Of a stretch of DNA of 64,000 nt, positions 45,392 to 54,875 are shown piece after piece; positions within the stretch are counted from its first letter, which is position 1; each line of letters begins with the position of its first letter. Position numbers and translations under genes: made by a program. Origin of the DNA: an uncultured Aquimarina sp. (lineage in GTDB: Bacteria; Bacteroidota; Bacteroidia; Flavobacteriales; Flavobacteriaceae); the NCBI RefSeq assembly GCF_947492965.1, contig NZ_CANLOZ010000008.1, forward strand, positions 115,590 through 179,589, written 5' to 3'. Under the pieces are notes generated by a model, which saw only the letters and a program-made list of their open reading frames with translations, made no database searches and was not told the origin of the DNA.

Positions 45392-45931
45392 TTATTCACT
45401 AAACTTTAACATGCCATTATCTCTTTCTTTTTCTAAGATCAAACTTTTTCGTTTTTTCCCTTTTTTAACATGGATAAGATTTTGTTGTTCTTCGAAGAAA
45501 TCCATTAACGTGAGATTGGACACTTCTATAGTTTCTAAAGATGAAACATTCTCCGCCTCCAGATAACACAATACCAAATCATTATCATACTCCTTCCCCA
45601 AAAAAGTATAGTAAACTTCTTTACCATTAACAGTAATTCTTAGTTTCTGCTTTAGATAGGTACTGAGGTATTGATCAACCTTTGTTTCTTGCTCTTTAGA
45701 AAGTAATGTTATGTTTTCATCATAACGTTTCCTTAACGCTTCTTCTATATCGTCAATAAAAATCCTAGAGATTATCTGAAGTGATTGTTGTTCCGCTTTA
45801 TATTCAATCTGTGTTACGCTTACATAAAACTTATGTAATACACCAAAAGAACTTAGTGTTACCAAAAATATAGTGAGTATAAATAGCTGCTTCTTCAAAG
45901 TTTCCTTATTTAATGGTCGTAAATGTAACAT
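45392..45931 (-). CDS. DUF6702 family protein
   Basis: 179 residues with an N-terminal membrane helix (LFILTIFLVTLSSFGVLH). The body 'HKFYVSVTQIEYKAEQQSLQI' with FIDDIEEAL fits DUF6702, found in Bacteroidota beside M1 peptidases. Function unknown. Confidence 0.8.
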   Translation of the reverse strand: MLHLRPLNKETLKKQLFILTIFLVTLSSFGVLHKFYVSVTQIEYKAEQQSLQIISRIFIDDIEEALRKRYDENITLLSKEQETKVDQYLSTYLKQKLRITVNGKEVYYTFLGKEYDNDLVLCYLEAENVSSLETIEVSNLTLMDFFEEQQNLIHVKKGKKRKSLILEKERDNGMLKFSE

Positions 45932-45975
45932 TTTGGTATAAAATATTATGCCAAAAATTATTTAATACGAAAATA

Positions 45976-46749
45976 TTAGTCAATCTCTTTAAATTCTTTG
46001 TATGACCTAGCTTTCTCTTGAAAAAATTCTAGTAATGATAACCTTTTGGTATTTTCTAATAAATCTTCGAAGTATGCATCTTCAGAACAGTAGTATACGA
46101 AATCTGAAATAAGATTCTCTGGCAATCCTAAATCTTCGGTAAAAAACGCAGTGTCAAATGATTGCCCCCCTTTTTGAATAAGTGTTTTTAAATCTTCTAT
46201 GGCTTTGTTGTTTTTTAATTTTTTAAGCTTTCCGGAAAGTGTATTAATAATTCGATCTACAGATATAATGCCGTTAGAAGCCTTTGCCGTGTATAATCTT
46301 CTTTCTGCACGTGTAGGCTGTTGGATATCTCTAAACGGAAGCCCCAAGGCTCTATTATTTACAAAAGGTTTAATTTCAATATCCTTAGTATCTTTATCTA
46401 TATTTCCTGAAAGTTTTACATTACTAACATTCACCTGATCCAACTTTTGTACTACGGGATACAATGTAACCTTAAAAGCATCATTATTTAAATCGTTATC
46501 AGAAACGACTACAGAAATTACTTTGTATTGAACGGAAGAAAAAATGATAGAATCTTGAGCGGATGCTGGTATTTCAAAAAATCCATTTTGATCATTAGTA
46601 GTTCCAATTTTTTTGGTATAGTTAACAATATTGATAGCAAATCCTTGTAACGAATCCGCAACAATTGTACCTTTTAACCTTGTATTTTGGGCAAAAGAAA
46701 AATTGTTTATGAATAAGAAAAGTAAAAATACTCGTAATGTTTTGATCAT
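45976..46749 (-). CDS. Carboxypeptidase-regulatory-like domain protein 1
   Basis: 257 residues with a signal peptide (cut after SFAQ). Residues 25-95 form a CarboxypepD_reg-like beta domain: TRLKGTIVADSLQGFAINIVN, GTTNDQNGFFEIPA, IIFSSVQYK. The C-terminal half is helical and charged with no recognised domain. A similar gene lies next to it (46865), the two being 115 bases apart, and the whole same-strand run continues to DUF6702 and the M1 peptidase. Confidence 0.78.
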   Translation of the reverse strand: MIKTLRVFLLFLFINNFSFAQNTRLKGTIVADSLQGFAINIVNYTKKIGTTNDQNGFFEIPASAQDSIIFSSVQYKVISVVVSDNDLNNDAFKVTLYPVVQKLDQVNVSNVKLSGNIDKDTKDIEIKPFVNNRALGLPFRDIQQPTRAERRLYTAKASNGIISVDRIINTLSGKLKKLKNNKAIEDLKTLIQKGGQSFDTAFFTEDLGLPENLISDFVYYCSEDAYFEDLLENTKRLSLLEFFQEKARSYKEFKEID

Positions 46750-46864
46750 ATAGTGAATTAGTTTATGACCAAACCCAAACTCTTACGAGAATATAATTTT
46801 CAAAATTTAGTCAACTAATCCAAAGACTGGAGTGCCCAAAAAATGTTGCGAATAAGTGGTAATA

Positions 46865-47653
46865 TCAATTTCTACTTTTATACATTTTACTTTGAGAAAC
46901 CAAAAACTCAATCAGATTAAGTTCGTTTCCTTCTTCAAGGTAATTCGTATTCAACCCATTTTCCTCTGCAAAGAAAATAAAATCGTTGATTTGATCCATT
47001 TCTAGAGCTAAATTGGTTTTAAAAAATTCGTTATTATACATTTTTCTCACTTGCACATCGATATCATCAGGGACTTTATTCTCTTTTTTATCCTTATTTT
47101 GAAAGACTTCTTTAAAAAGGTTTACAAAATTTAATCCATAAATCATTCGATCCTCTAAGAAAACCTTATTATCAAGTTCAGATAATTCATCGGGTGTCCA
47201 ATCAAAATCAGTATCATTAATTCTTGAAGAAGTTAGTTTTGCCACTTCATCTACTCCACTTTCGGTTACATCAATCTTTTTAAGATCCAGAGAAACATTA
47301 CCTAACAAATCATAAGGCTTCACAATCACTTCTTCTAATAAATTAACCGACTCATTTAAAAAAATATTTAAACGCCTATTATCCAATACTCCCTTGTTTA
47401 TCCAAACTACAAATTTCTGATACTGCATGGCTATAACCTCTAACTTATCATTTATTCCTGCACTTATTTTGAAATTACCGTCTTTGTCCGTAATAGTTCC
47501 TTTTTTGGATGTTAGATTATAGACCACAACACCTTCTACATCATCTCCAATTGGGGCGCTTATGCGTCCATCGATCATGACTCTTGAAGTAATTTGTGCT
47601 ATAGAACTATTGATTATTAGGAATATAAAAAGTAGGGATAATTTCTTTTTCAT
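46865..47653 (-). CDS. Carboxypeptidase-regulatory-like domain protein 2
   Basis: 262 residues with a signal peptide (cut after SIAQ). Same layout as its neighbour: RVMIDGRISAPIGDDVEGVVVYN, GTITDKDGNFKIS, and LEVIAMQYQKFVVWI, then a charged helical half. The two share position-by-position pattern rather than high identity, so the duplication is old. First gene of the minus-strand run down to 43019. Confidence 0.78.
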   Translation of the reverse strand: MKKKLSLLFIFLIINSSIAQITSRVMIDGRISAPIGDDVEGVVVYNLTSKKGTITDKDGNFKISAGINDKLEVIAMQYQKFVVWINKGVLDNRRLNIFLNESVNLLEEVIVKPYDLLGNVSLDLKKIDVTESGVDEVAKLTSSRINDTDFDWTPDELSELDNKVFLEDRMIYGLNFVNLFKEVFQNKDKKENKVPDDIDVQVRKMYNNEFFKTNLALEMDQINDFIFFAEENGLNTNYLEEGNELNLIEFLVSQSKMYKSRN

Positions 47654-47761
47654 AGTTGGCGCAATTAAATTTGTAAGTAATCAAGATACTATATTTTTTC
47701 AATATCCTAAGAAGATTTCTTTATAAGAAAACGTTAAACTACTTTTACTAAAAATTATTTC

Positions 47762-48469
47762 ATGAGAAACTGTATTATAGCTAGTACATCTACCATTCAT
47801 GGTAGCGGTCCTTTAGAATATCTATTCGACACATTAGTTGAACTTTATAAAAACACTGATCAAATATTATTCATCCCATATGCACGTCCTGGAGGCATCT
47901 CTCATGATGAATACACCATTGGAATAAATAATATTTTTAAAAAAATCAATAAAAGGGTACTCGGGATTCATATGTTTTCATCGGTAAATGAAGCTTTTGA
48001 AAATACCCAAGGTATTTATACTGGAGGAGGAAATACTTTTCTACTTGTTGATCAATTATACAGAAATAATGTATTGTCTCCTCTAAAAACTGCTATTGAC
48101 AATGGGGTTCCATATTTGGGAACAAGTGCAGGAAGCAATATTTGCGGACTTACTATGCAAACCACAAATGATATGCCTATTGTTCATCCAGAAAGTTATA
48201 AGACATTAGGAATACTTCCTTTTAACATCAACGCTCATTATTTGGATCCTGATCCGACCTCAACGCACAAAGGAGAAACCAGAGAAACCAGAATCAAAGA
48301 ATTTCATTATTTGAATCCCCAACCAGTAGTAGGTTTAAGAGAAGGAAGTTGGCTAAAAATAAACGGAGATCAAATCACTCTTGAAGGTAAATTATCAGCC
48401 AGAATTTTTGAAAAAAACAAAACTCCCTATGAGATAGATTTCGGCAGTTCTTTATCCGACTTAAATTAA
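47762..48469 (+). CDS. pepE: Peptidase E (S51, alpha-aspartyl dipeptidase)
   Basis: 235 residues. It cuts dipeptides beginning with Asp. Catalytic Ser in YLGTSAGSN, with GIYTGGGNTFLLV and MPIVHPESYKTLGILPFNINAHYLDPD as in PepE. It is followed by a glutaminase gene six bases later, in one operon; both free amino-acid nitrogen. Confidence 0.93.
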   Translation: MRNCIIASTSTIHGSGPLEYLFDTLVELYKNTDQILFIPYARPGGISHDEYTIGINNIFKKINKRVLGIHMFSSVNEAFENTQGIYTGGGNTFLLVDQLYRNNVLSPLKTAIDNGVPYLGTSAGSNICGLTMQTTNDMPIVHPESYKTLGILPFNINAHYLDPDPTSTHKGETRETRIKEFHYLNPQPVVGLREGSWLKINGDQITLEGKLSARIFEKNKTPYEIDFGSSLSDLN

Positions 48470-48475
48470 TATTTT

Positions 48476-49393
48476 ATGGAATACCAGAACATTCTAAACA
48501 CTATAGAAAAAGAAGCTTCTCTTAGGGAATCTAGCGGAAATGTTGCTTCTTACATCCCTGAGTTAGCTAAAATCGATCCCAATAAATTTGGTATGCATCT
48601 ATATTGCATCAATTCTGGACATTATGGTTTTGGAAATCAAGAGGAACGATTTTCTATTCAGAGTATTTCTAAAGTATTTTCATTAACTCTGGCGATGTCT
48701 TTATTGGATGATGATGAATTATTCAAAAGAGTAGATGTAGAACCTTCGGGAGATCCTTTTAATTCTTTAGTACAGTTGGAATATGAAAATGGAATTCCAA
48801 GAAACCCATTGATAAACGCTGGCGCTCTGGTTATTGCTGATATATTAATTTCTACTTTGGACAATCCAGAGGAAGAGTTTTTAAACCTCATCCGTACTAT
48901 TTCAAATAATCATGAAATTAATGTAAATCCTAAGGTATTTCAATCCGAAAAGGAATATAGCCATAGAAATGCTGCTTTATTAAACCTTATGAAATCCTTT
49001 GGCAATATTAAAAACGATATTGAAAAAGTATTGGATCTCTATATTTTTCAGTGTGCTATCGAGATGTCTTGCAAAGAATTAGCAACTGCCTTTATGATCT
49101 ATGCTAATTCAGGAAAAACTTTATTCGATAACACACAAATAATTTCCGAACGAAAGGTAAAAAGAATTAATGCAATCATGCAGACTTGCGGGTTTTACGA
49201 TGAAGCAGGGGAATTTAGCTTTAGAGTAGGTCTACCAGGGAAAAGCGGTGTTGGTGGAGGAATTGCTGCTATTCATCCCAGTCAATATGCGGTAACTACC
49301 TGGAGTCCCCGATTAAACCCTAAAGGAAACTCCGAATTAGGTATGTTTGCACTGGAAAGATTAACGACACTTACTGGGTTTTCTATATTTTAA
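48476..49393 (+). CDS. glsA: Glutaminase A
   Basis: 305 residues. Hydrolyses glutamine to glutamate and ammonia. The beta-lactamase-like SxxK is in FSIQSISKVFSL, with NPLINAGALV, GLPGKSGVGGGI, and YAVTTWSPRLNPKGNS. Length matches the glsA family. Six bases after pepE. It ends 12 bases before the convergent membrane protein gene with no terminator between. Confidence 0.94.
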   Translation: MEYQNILNTIEKEASLRESSGNVASYIPELAKIDPNKFGMHLYCINSGHYGFGNQEERFSIQSISKVFSLTLAMSLLDDDELFKRVDVEPSGDPFNSLVQLEYENGIPRNPLINAGALVIADILISTLDNPEEEFLNLIRTISNNHEINVNPKVFQSEKEYSHRNAALLNLMKSFGNIKNDIEKVLDLYIFQCAIEMSCKELATAFMIYANSGKTLFDNTQIISERKVKRINAIMQTCGFYDEAGEFSFRVGLPGKSGVGGGIAAIHPSQYAVTTWSPRLNPKGNSELGMFALERLTTLTGFSIF

Positions 49394-49405
49394 AATGAAC
49401 TTTAT

Positions 49406-50602
49406 CTAATGATAAGACTTGGTAAAATAGATTTTAATCAAATACAAAATTCCAGACAAAAAATGTAATGTAAATAGACTCCATAAAATAATATTCTTTT
49501 TCGAAAATCTATCTTTACTCCATAATGTAGGTATTAAGTAAGTAACAGTGGTCAACATTAACAAATAGGCACAAATTATATTTTGCCAAACGAGATTTCC
49601 ATGAAATCTTCTAGGTCCCGTTTCTACGATAAAAGCACTTATTACTATCCCAACAAATGTTAAATAAAAAGCATACTTAAATGGCTTAAATTTTAGTATA
49701 TCTCTATAGTAGAAGACAGTAGCTATTGGAAACGTAAAAGAAAAGAAAAAGGCTATCGGAACATACCAGCCAGGCGCAAAATGTCTTAAAAAGTCAAAAG
49801 GAGCAGCAATTGCCAGAGAACTTTCCTTAGCTTGAAACGATCCTATCTGGTAATTATAAATACTTATATATTGTATCAAAATAAAAATAGCTCCTATGAA
49901 TATTGGAAACAACTTGATTACATATTTTTTATAATCTTGTATGCTAAAATCTTTAAGAATTAACACTACACTAACCGGAATAAAAACAAAAATAAAAGAA
50001 GGTTTTATTAAAACATTCAAAACAATTAATACGGTAACGATCAAAAGATCTTTATGGAAGATAGATGAATACTCCCTATCAAATAGCTTAAGTTGTCTCC
50101 AAAAAAGCAATAGTGCGAACGGAAATACAGCAATAATCGTTGAATTATGCCAAACGACTGATGGCGTTCTTCCTAAATACATTTTTTTTAAGAAAAAGAA
50201 ATTGTAGAAATCTGGAATTGCGAAACAAAACAAAAGCATAAAAGACAGTGTCTTTATAATATTCTTTTTATAGGGATGCGCTATATCTAAAACCGAACTA
50301 GAAACCACCTCTTTAGAAATCAAATATTTACCAACGGTAGCCAGCGATAGCAAGACCGAAGCTACAAAAAGCATCAAAGAAACATTGCTTGAAAAAAAGG
50401 AAAATAAATTAACGAGAAAAAAAAACAAAAAATGAGGTGAATAACTAGCATTACCCTCATTAACTCTAATTATCCATTGAATATGATCTGGAATATCCGT
50501 ACTGAGATAATTGGCAATAGGTACAAAAATTGCCATTAGTAATACAAAAATTAAAATAGCATCAAAATTTTTAGACTCCACGATTTTTTTAATCTCGTTC
50601 AT
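49406..50602 (-). CDS. Polytopic membrane protein of the glycan locus
   Basis: 398 residues from the ATG at 50602; the longer frame to 50653 overlaps the upstream gene. About ten hydrophobic segments are seen, with an early loop (YLSTDIPDHIQWIIRVNEGNASYSPH) between helices 1 and 2, as is common in GT-C type glycosyltransferases. No named family recognised. It follows the 665-residue TPR membrane protein after 23 bases, so they are co-transcribed. Confidence 0.72.
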   Translation of the reverse strand: MNEIKKIVESKNFDAILIFVLLMAIFVPIANYLSTDIPDHIQWIIRVNEGNASYSPHFLFFFLVNLFSFFSSNVSLMLFVASVLLSLATVGKYLISKEVVSSSVLDIAHPYKKNIIKTLSFMLLFCFAIPDFYNFFFLKKMYLGRTPSVVWHNSTIIAVFPFALLLFWRQLKLFDREYSSIFHKDLLIVTVLIVLNVLIKPSFIFVFIPVSVVLILKDFSIQDYKKYVIKLFPIFIGAIFILIQYISIYNYQIGSFQAKESSLAIAAPFDFLRHFAPGWYVPIAFFFSFTFPIATVFYYRDILKFKPFKYAFYLTFVGIVISAFIVETGPRRFHGNLVWQNIICAYLLMLTTVTYLIPTLWSKDRFSKKNIILWSLFTLHFLSGILYLIKIYFTKSYH

Positions 50603-50625
50603 TACATTTTTATTTAATCTTAAAA

Positions 50626-52623
50626 TCAATAGTTCAAATTGTTTTTTGACCATTTCAGATTATTCTTTGCCAATTGATAATCCGGATCTATCTCCAGAGC
50701 CTTTTTACAAGCCTTCATCGCATCCTCATATTTTTTCAGAGCATTATAGGACGAACATATATTATTATATGCATATTTACTATCTGGTTCTAATCGCAGT
50801 AATTCTAAACTAGCATTTATACATTTATTAAAATGTCCTAATTTATAATAATTAGAACTAAGGCTCAGATAATGTTTTGGGGTAAACTTTCCTTTTTTGT
50901 CTTTCGCTATACCCTGAAGAGATTCTTTATAATTATTCTTTGTTAGTGCGACTTCCCGTTCAATTTTTAAAGATTTTTCACATGCGATTTTAGCTTCGTC
51001 GTACATCCTAAGTCTATTATAAGAAGCACACATATTGTTATAAGCAATACTATTGTTTGAATCTAATAAAATTACCTTTCTTGAAGCTTCGATACTTTTT
51101 ATATACTCTCTCTTTCGATAATGTAATAAACTTAATTTAATATATTCATCAGCTGATAAGTTCTTAACTGAACTTTCTTTAGGTCTATTGCTTATAAGCG
51201 TATAATATTCATTATCTATTATTTTAGAGTTTTGTGTAAATGTATCTGGCCTTAATATGGTATAATCGTAATGCTTTTTTTCTACTTTGTAATATTGAAT
51301 GATATAACGTATAGGAAAACCCGAAACATTCCGTAAAGGAAGATCTAGCAAATCTGTAGAATAGTCCCTTGGTATATAATCCAATAAAACCATTTTATCT
51401 TTGCCTATTTTTTTCTCAATTTCTTTATATGCCTCTTTTTTACTCTTTTCAACTTGAACACCGTTTCTTTCAGATATCCATTGATTCGACATTTTTATTG
51501 TTGGAAAAAACAGTAAACACAATACAATAACTAATACATACGAAAGCTCTTTTCTTTTATGTGTTACTATAAAAATAATGTAAAAATAAAATAGAGGAGA
51601 CATGGTTCGTATTTCCCTCCAATCAAATGCATCATAAAGAATAAAAAGCAAGAAAAAATTACACAACCCAATAAGAGCTATAGCAATAATCATTCTTGAT
51701 TTATACCTTATAGCCCGATATAAGAAGTAAGCTACGAAGCTAAAATTTAGGTACTTGATGGATCTATAGAGCAGGTTATTTTTTTCTCCAATAAAATAGC
51801 TATATAGATTCTCGTAGAAATGATTGAATAAAGAACTTACTCCTTCTCCTAACCTATCATTCTTGAAAAGTGTAATTACTGAAGAAAAGTAATTAGGCAC
51901 TGGTTCTGTAAAAAATTTCACGGTAATAAAAGACACCACAATACCTAATAAAAATAAGCATACGTATTGTATAAGTTGTTTATTTGTTATTGCCAATGGT
52001 ATTAAACCTATCAACCAAAAAAACCACAACGCACGGAAAATCCCTGCAATAAAAACAGTAATCAAAAAAAGTGATATATAAATTCTCTTAGCATCCTTTT
52101 TATAAATACAATAAACTAAAACACTAATTATCAAACCAGTAAACACGTGTACGGATTCTTGCATAAAAGTAAACCCATAAAGCATAAAAAAAGGAAACAT
52201 CAGAGCGATGTTAGCAATCCAAATTTTTTGAGCAATCGTAATTGATTTCATAAACCATATGACTACCAGGGCTAAAAACAAACTGATAAAATTAAAGTAG
52301 ATAAAATTCAGATTACTCCAACCGAAAACTTCTGCGATACTGCCATGCAATAATGGATAACCAGGTCCATGAGCATCTACACCTAGCAAATGACTCCCTT
52401 CTCCATTATATGTTAGTGCAGCATCTAATACGTTATTCTCAAAGAATGAAATTGTATTCACAAAATAAAAAAATTCGTCACTCCAAACTGGTAAATAGGT
52501 ATTAGTTACAGCAGTGATTAAATGAACATAATTAAACAAAACTCCATATAAAATAATGACACCTAATCCAGTATCAATATATCTTTTATATTTTTCGAAG
52601 TTTATATCTGAGAAATAATCCAT
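50626..52623 (-). CDS. Membrane glycosyltransferase-like protein with C-terminal TPR module, 665 aa
   Basis: 665 residues. About 12 membrane segments in residues 18-370 with a lumenal loop (YLPVWSDEFFYFVNT) like GT-C enzymes. From about residue 490 there are TPR units, the last two reading SIAYNNMCASYNRL and KYAYNNICSSYNALKKY. The final 207 coding bases match the next gene upstream about nine bases in ten. It sits between the 398- and 741-residue membrane proteins in one operon. Confidence 0.78.
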   Translation of the reverse strand: MDYFSDINFEKYKRYIDTGLGVIILYGVLFNYVHLITAVTNTYLPVWSDEFFYFVNTISFFENNVLDAALTYNGEGSHLLGVDAHGPGYPLLHGSIAEVFGWSNLNFIYFNFISLFLALVVIWFMKSITIAQKIWIANIALMFPFFMLYGFTFMQESVHVFTGLIISVLVYCIYKKDAKRIYISLFLITVFIAGIFRALWFFWLIGLIPLAITNKQLIQYVCLFLLGIVVSFITVKFFTEPVPNYFSSVITLFKNDRLGEGVSSLFNHFYENLYSYFIGEKNNLLYRSIKYLNFSFVAYFLYRAIRYKSRMIIAIALIGLCNFFLLFILYDAFDWREIRTMSPLFYFYIIFIVTHKRKELSYVLVIVLCLLFFPTIKMSNQWISERNGVQVEKSKKEAYKEIEKKIGKDKMVLLDYIPRDYSTDLLDLPLRNVSGFPIRYIIQYYKVEKKHYDYTILRPDTFTQNSKIIDNEYYTLISNRPKESSVKNLSADEYIKLSLLHYRKREYIKSIEASRKVILLDSNNSIAYNNMCASYNRLRMYDEAKIACEKSLKIEREVALTKNNYKESLQGIAKDKKGKFTPKHYLSLSSNYYKLGHFNKCINASLELLRLEPDSKYAYNNICSSYNALKKYEDAMKACKKALEIDPDYQLAKNNLKWSKNNLNY
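50650..50856. repeat. Near-identical coding repeat with 52670-52876, copy 1
   Basis: 207 bases coding the last TPR pair of the 665-residue protein. By eye about 19 differences to the other copy, many of them at third codon positions, while the upstream parts of the two genes do not match at DNA level. Confidence 0.8.
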
Positions 52624-52645
52624 TTGTAAAACTAATTCATCATGG

Positions 52646-54871
52646 TTATTTCTTTAACTCCTTCTCAATCCATTTCAGATTATTCTTTGCTAATTGATAA
52701 TCCGGATCTATCTCTAGAGCCTTTTTACAAGCCTTCATAGCTTCCTCATATTTTTTCAGAGCATTATAGGATGAGCATATATTATTATACGCATATTTAC
52801 TATCTGGTTCTAACCTAAGCAATTCTAAACTGGTATTTATACATTTATCAAAATATCCAAACTTATAATAATTAAAGCTTAACCTTAGATACTCTCTTGC
52901 TGTTAGCTCCTGTTTTTCTAACCTGTTAATCCCTTTAAGAGAAACTTTAAGGTTATTTTTCGTTAATTGAGAATCATTATTAATTTTTAACGATTTTTCG
53001 CAAGCTTCTTTTGCTTTATCATACATTTTCAATCTATTATAAGCCGAACACATATTATTATAGGCAATACTGTTATTAACATCCAATTCTATAACTTTTT
53101 TAGAAGCAATAATACTATTGTAATAGTCTTTTTTATCAAAATATAATAAACTTAATTGCATATAACCACTAACCGAAGGTTTTGTTTTCAACTCATTTTC
53201 AAGAGTTTTAATATGGTTATCAGCTTGGTAATTATTTTTGATAATAAAACATACCGGAACTCCGTCTATTTTTATTTCATGCACTGTATTCTCTGGTGAC
53301 CAATTAGCTTTATGAATATCCTTATAATACTTTCCTTCGGCTAACATAACAATAGAATAATCCCATTTTGGAGATTCTCTTCTCGATAGAGCGTATTTTA
53401 ACTTTGAACTTTTATCTAAAAACGAGGTAATTTTAGTTTGACTTCCATAATACAATCGTACCCCAGGCGGGTCGTCTTTATCTCCAACATTCTTTTCTAA
53501 CCATTCCAATGCGGGCCTAACAGCAACTCCATAATAATCTATTTCATAATTACCGTATGCTCCTGCGGTACCATCTATGATAGGACTAAAATATAAAGCC
53601 TGCATAGGATGATATTGTATCATAAATTTTAGTGGTTGTATCATTAACAATGCAAGAAAAATATACGCAACTCTTACAATATTTTTTTGAGGAATCAACT
53701 CAAACAACCTACACCAGGAAAATGCACTTAACACAACCATAGGAAGTACAGAAAACATAAATTGTCTCGAACCATCGTGACTATTAGGTTCACCAATAAT
53801 AACCATTAACATAGGAAAGATTGAGAAAAAAAGAACTAGAGAAACCTCCAATATGGTGCGTTTATTATTTTTATAATACAACAAGGGGATTAAAAAGAAA
53901 CCAATAAATGCATGTAGTGGCATCATGATGATAAACAGGTTTTTAATCGCAAAATACCAGGGCGCATCAAAGCTGCTTTGCCAATTTCCTTCAAATAATT
54001 GTAAATTTTGAAATGCTCTCAATTCTGCCATTTCAAATAAAACCTCCACAGGAACTGTAAAAGGATTCGTATGAGCATATGGCCAAAAAATGCTAGCTGA
54101 CAAATATGCTAATACTCCCAAACCAATTGTTTTGCTAACTAGCAATAGCGTGTTTTTAGATTTCCAATGATAAAATTTTGTCTTGGAGTTTTCCAACAAC
54201 CACCATACAAAAACTGCTAGAAACAGATAACCTATTACCATAAGTCCCAACGGTCTAATATTAATCAACAGAGAAATATTAAGTATTAAAAAAAATGAAC
54301 GTTTCAGCGTAATTTCAGGCAGTTCTTTTAATAACTTAATAATGTGATACAATGAGAAGACATAAAAAGCAGCAGTTGGAATATCTTTAGGATTATTCAT
54401 AGAATACCCAAAAAAAACAGGATGTAATGCTACAAACAATAAACTTACCAAGCCAACTTTCCAACCTCCCAGTTCTTTGCCTAGCAAACCACAAAATAAA
54501 AAGAGCAAAAAACCAAATAATGAGTTTATAAGGTTTTTAAATTCATACACTCCTACCGAATCAAAAAACTGATGTAAAAAATTGGTTAGTAAGTCAAAAA
54601 AACCACCAAACCCATTCATTCCGCGGTATTCACTATCCTTATCTTTATTTACATCATAATAATTTCCCTGATCATCAACAGGGCTCAATGTTGCTAATGT
54701 ATCTATCCCCTTAAAGTAATTAAGAATTCGAACACCGTGATCTTGATGAATTTTATTATCCTCTAAAGGGCCATAATCAAAACTCAAAAAAGACATTATA
54801 AAACCCAACAGAACTGCACTAACAATAAACACATTACGATAGGTTGTTTTTGAAATTAAATTTAACTCCAT
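52646..54871 (-). CDS. Membrane glycosyltransferase-like protein with C-terminal TPR module, 741 aa
   Basis: 741 residues. The N-terminal block (to about 430) has some 10-12 membrane helices and a first loop rich in Asp/Asn/Gly (DHGVRILNYFKGIDTL, then NKDKDSEYRGMNGFGGF), fitting a PMT or GT39-like GT-C protein. A soluble part with strands follows, then TPR units from about 570 onward (SIAYNNMCSAYNRLKMY, KYAYNNICSSYNALKKY). The 665-residue protein shares its C-terminal part. The gene begins four bases after the stop of the wecE-like gene. Confidence 0.8.
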   Translation of the reverse strand: MELNLISKTTYRNVFIVSAVLLGFIMSFLSFDYGPLEDNKIHQDHGVRILNYFKGIDTLATLSPVDDQGNYYDVNKDKDSEYRGMNGFGGFFDLLTNFLHQFFDSVGVYEFKNLINSLFGFLLFLFCGLLGKELGGWKVGLVSLLFVALHPVFFGYSMNNPKDIPTAAFYVFSLYHIIKLLKELPEITLKRSFFLILNISLLINIRPLGLMVIGYLFLAVFVWWLLENSKTKFYHWKSKNTLLLVSKTIGLGVLAYLSASIFWPYAHTNPFTVPVEVLFEMAELRAFQNLQLFEGNWQSSFDAPWYFAIKNLFIIMMPLHAFIGFFLIPLLYYKNNKRTILEVSLVLFFSIFPMLMVIIGEPNSHDGSRQFMFSVLPMVVLSAFSWCRLFELIPQKNIVRVAYIFLALLMIQPLKFMIQYHPMQALYFSPIIDGTAGAYGNYEIDYYGVAVRPALEWLEKNVGDKDDPPGVRLYYGSQTKITSFLDKSSKLKYALSRRESPKWDYSIVMLAEGKYYKDIHKANWSPENTVHEIKIDGVPVCFIIKNNYQADNHIKTLENELKTKPSVSGYMQLSLLYFDKKDYYNSIIASKKVIELDVNNSIAYNNMCSAYNRLKMYDKAKEACEKSLKINNDSQLTKNNLKVSLKGINRLEKQELTAREYLRLSFNYYKFGYFDKCINTSLELLRLEPDSKYAYNNICSSYNALKKYEEAMKACKKALEIDPDYQLAKNNLKWIEKELKK
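52670..52876. repeat. Near-identical coding repeat with 50650-50856, copy 2
   Basis: Partner of the 50650 copy, coding the last TPR pair of the 741-residue protein. Confidence 0.8.
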
Positions 54872-54875
54872 AACA

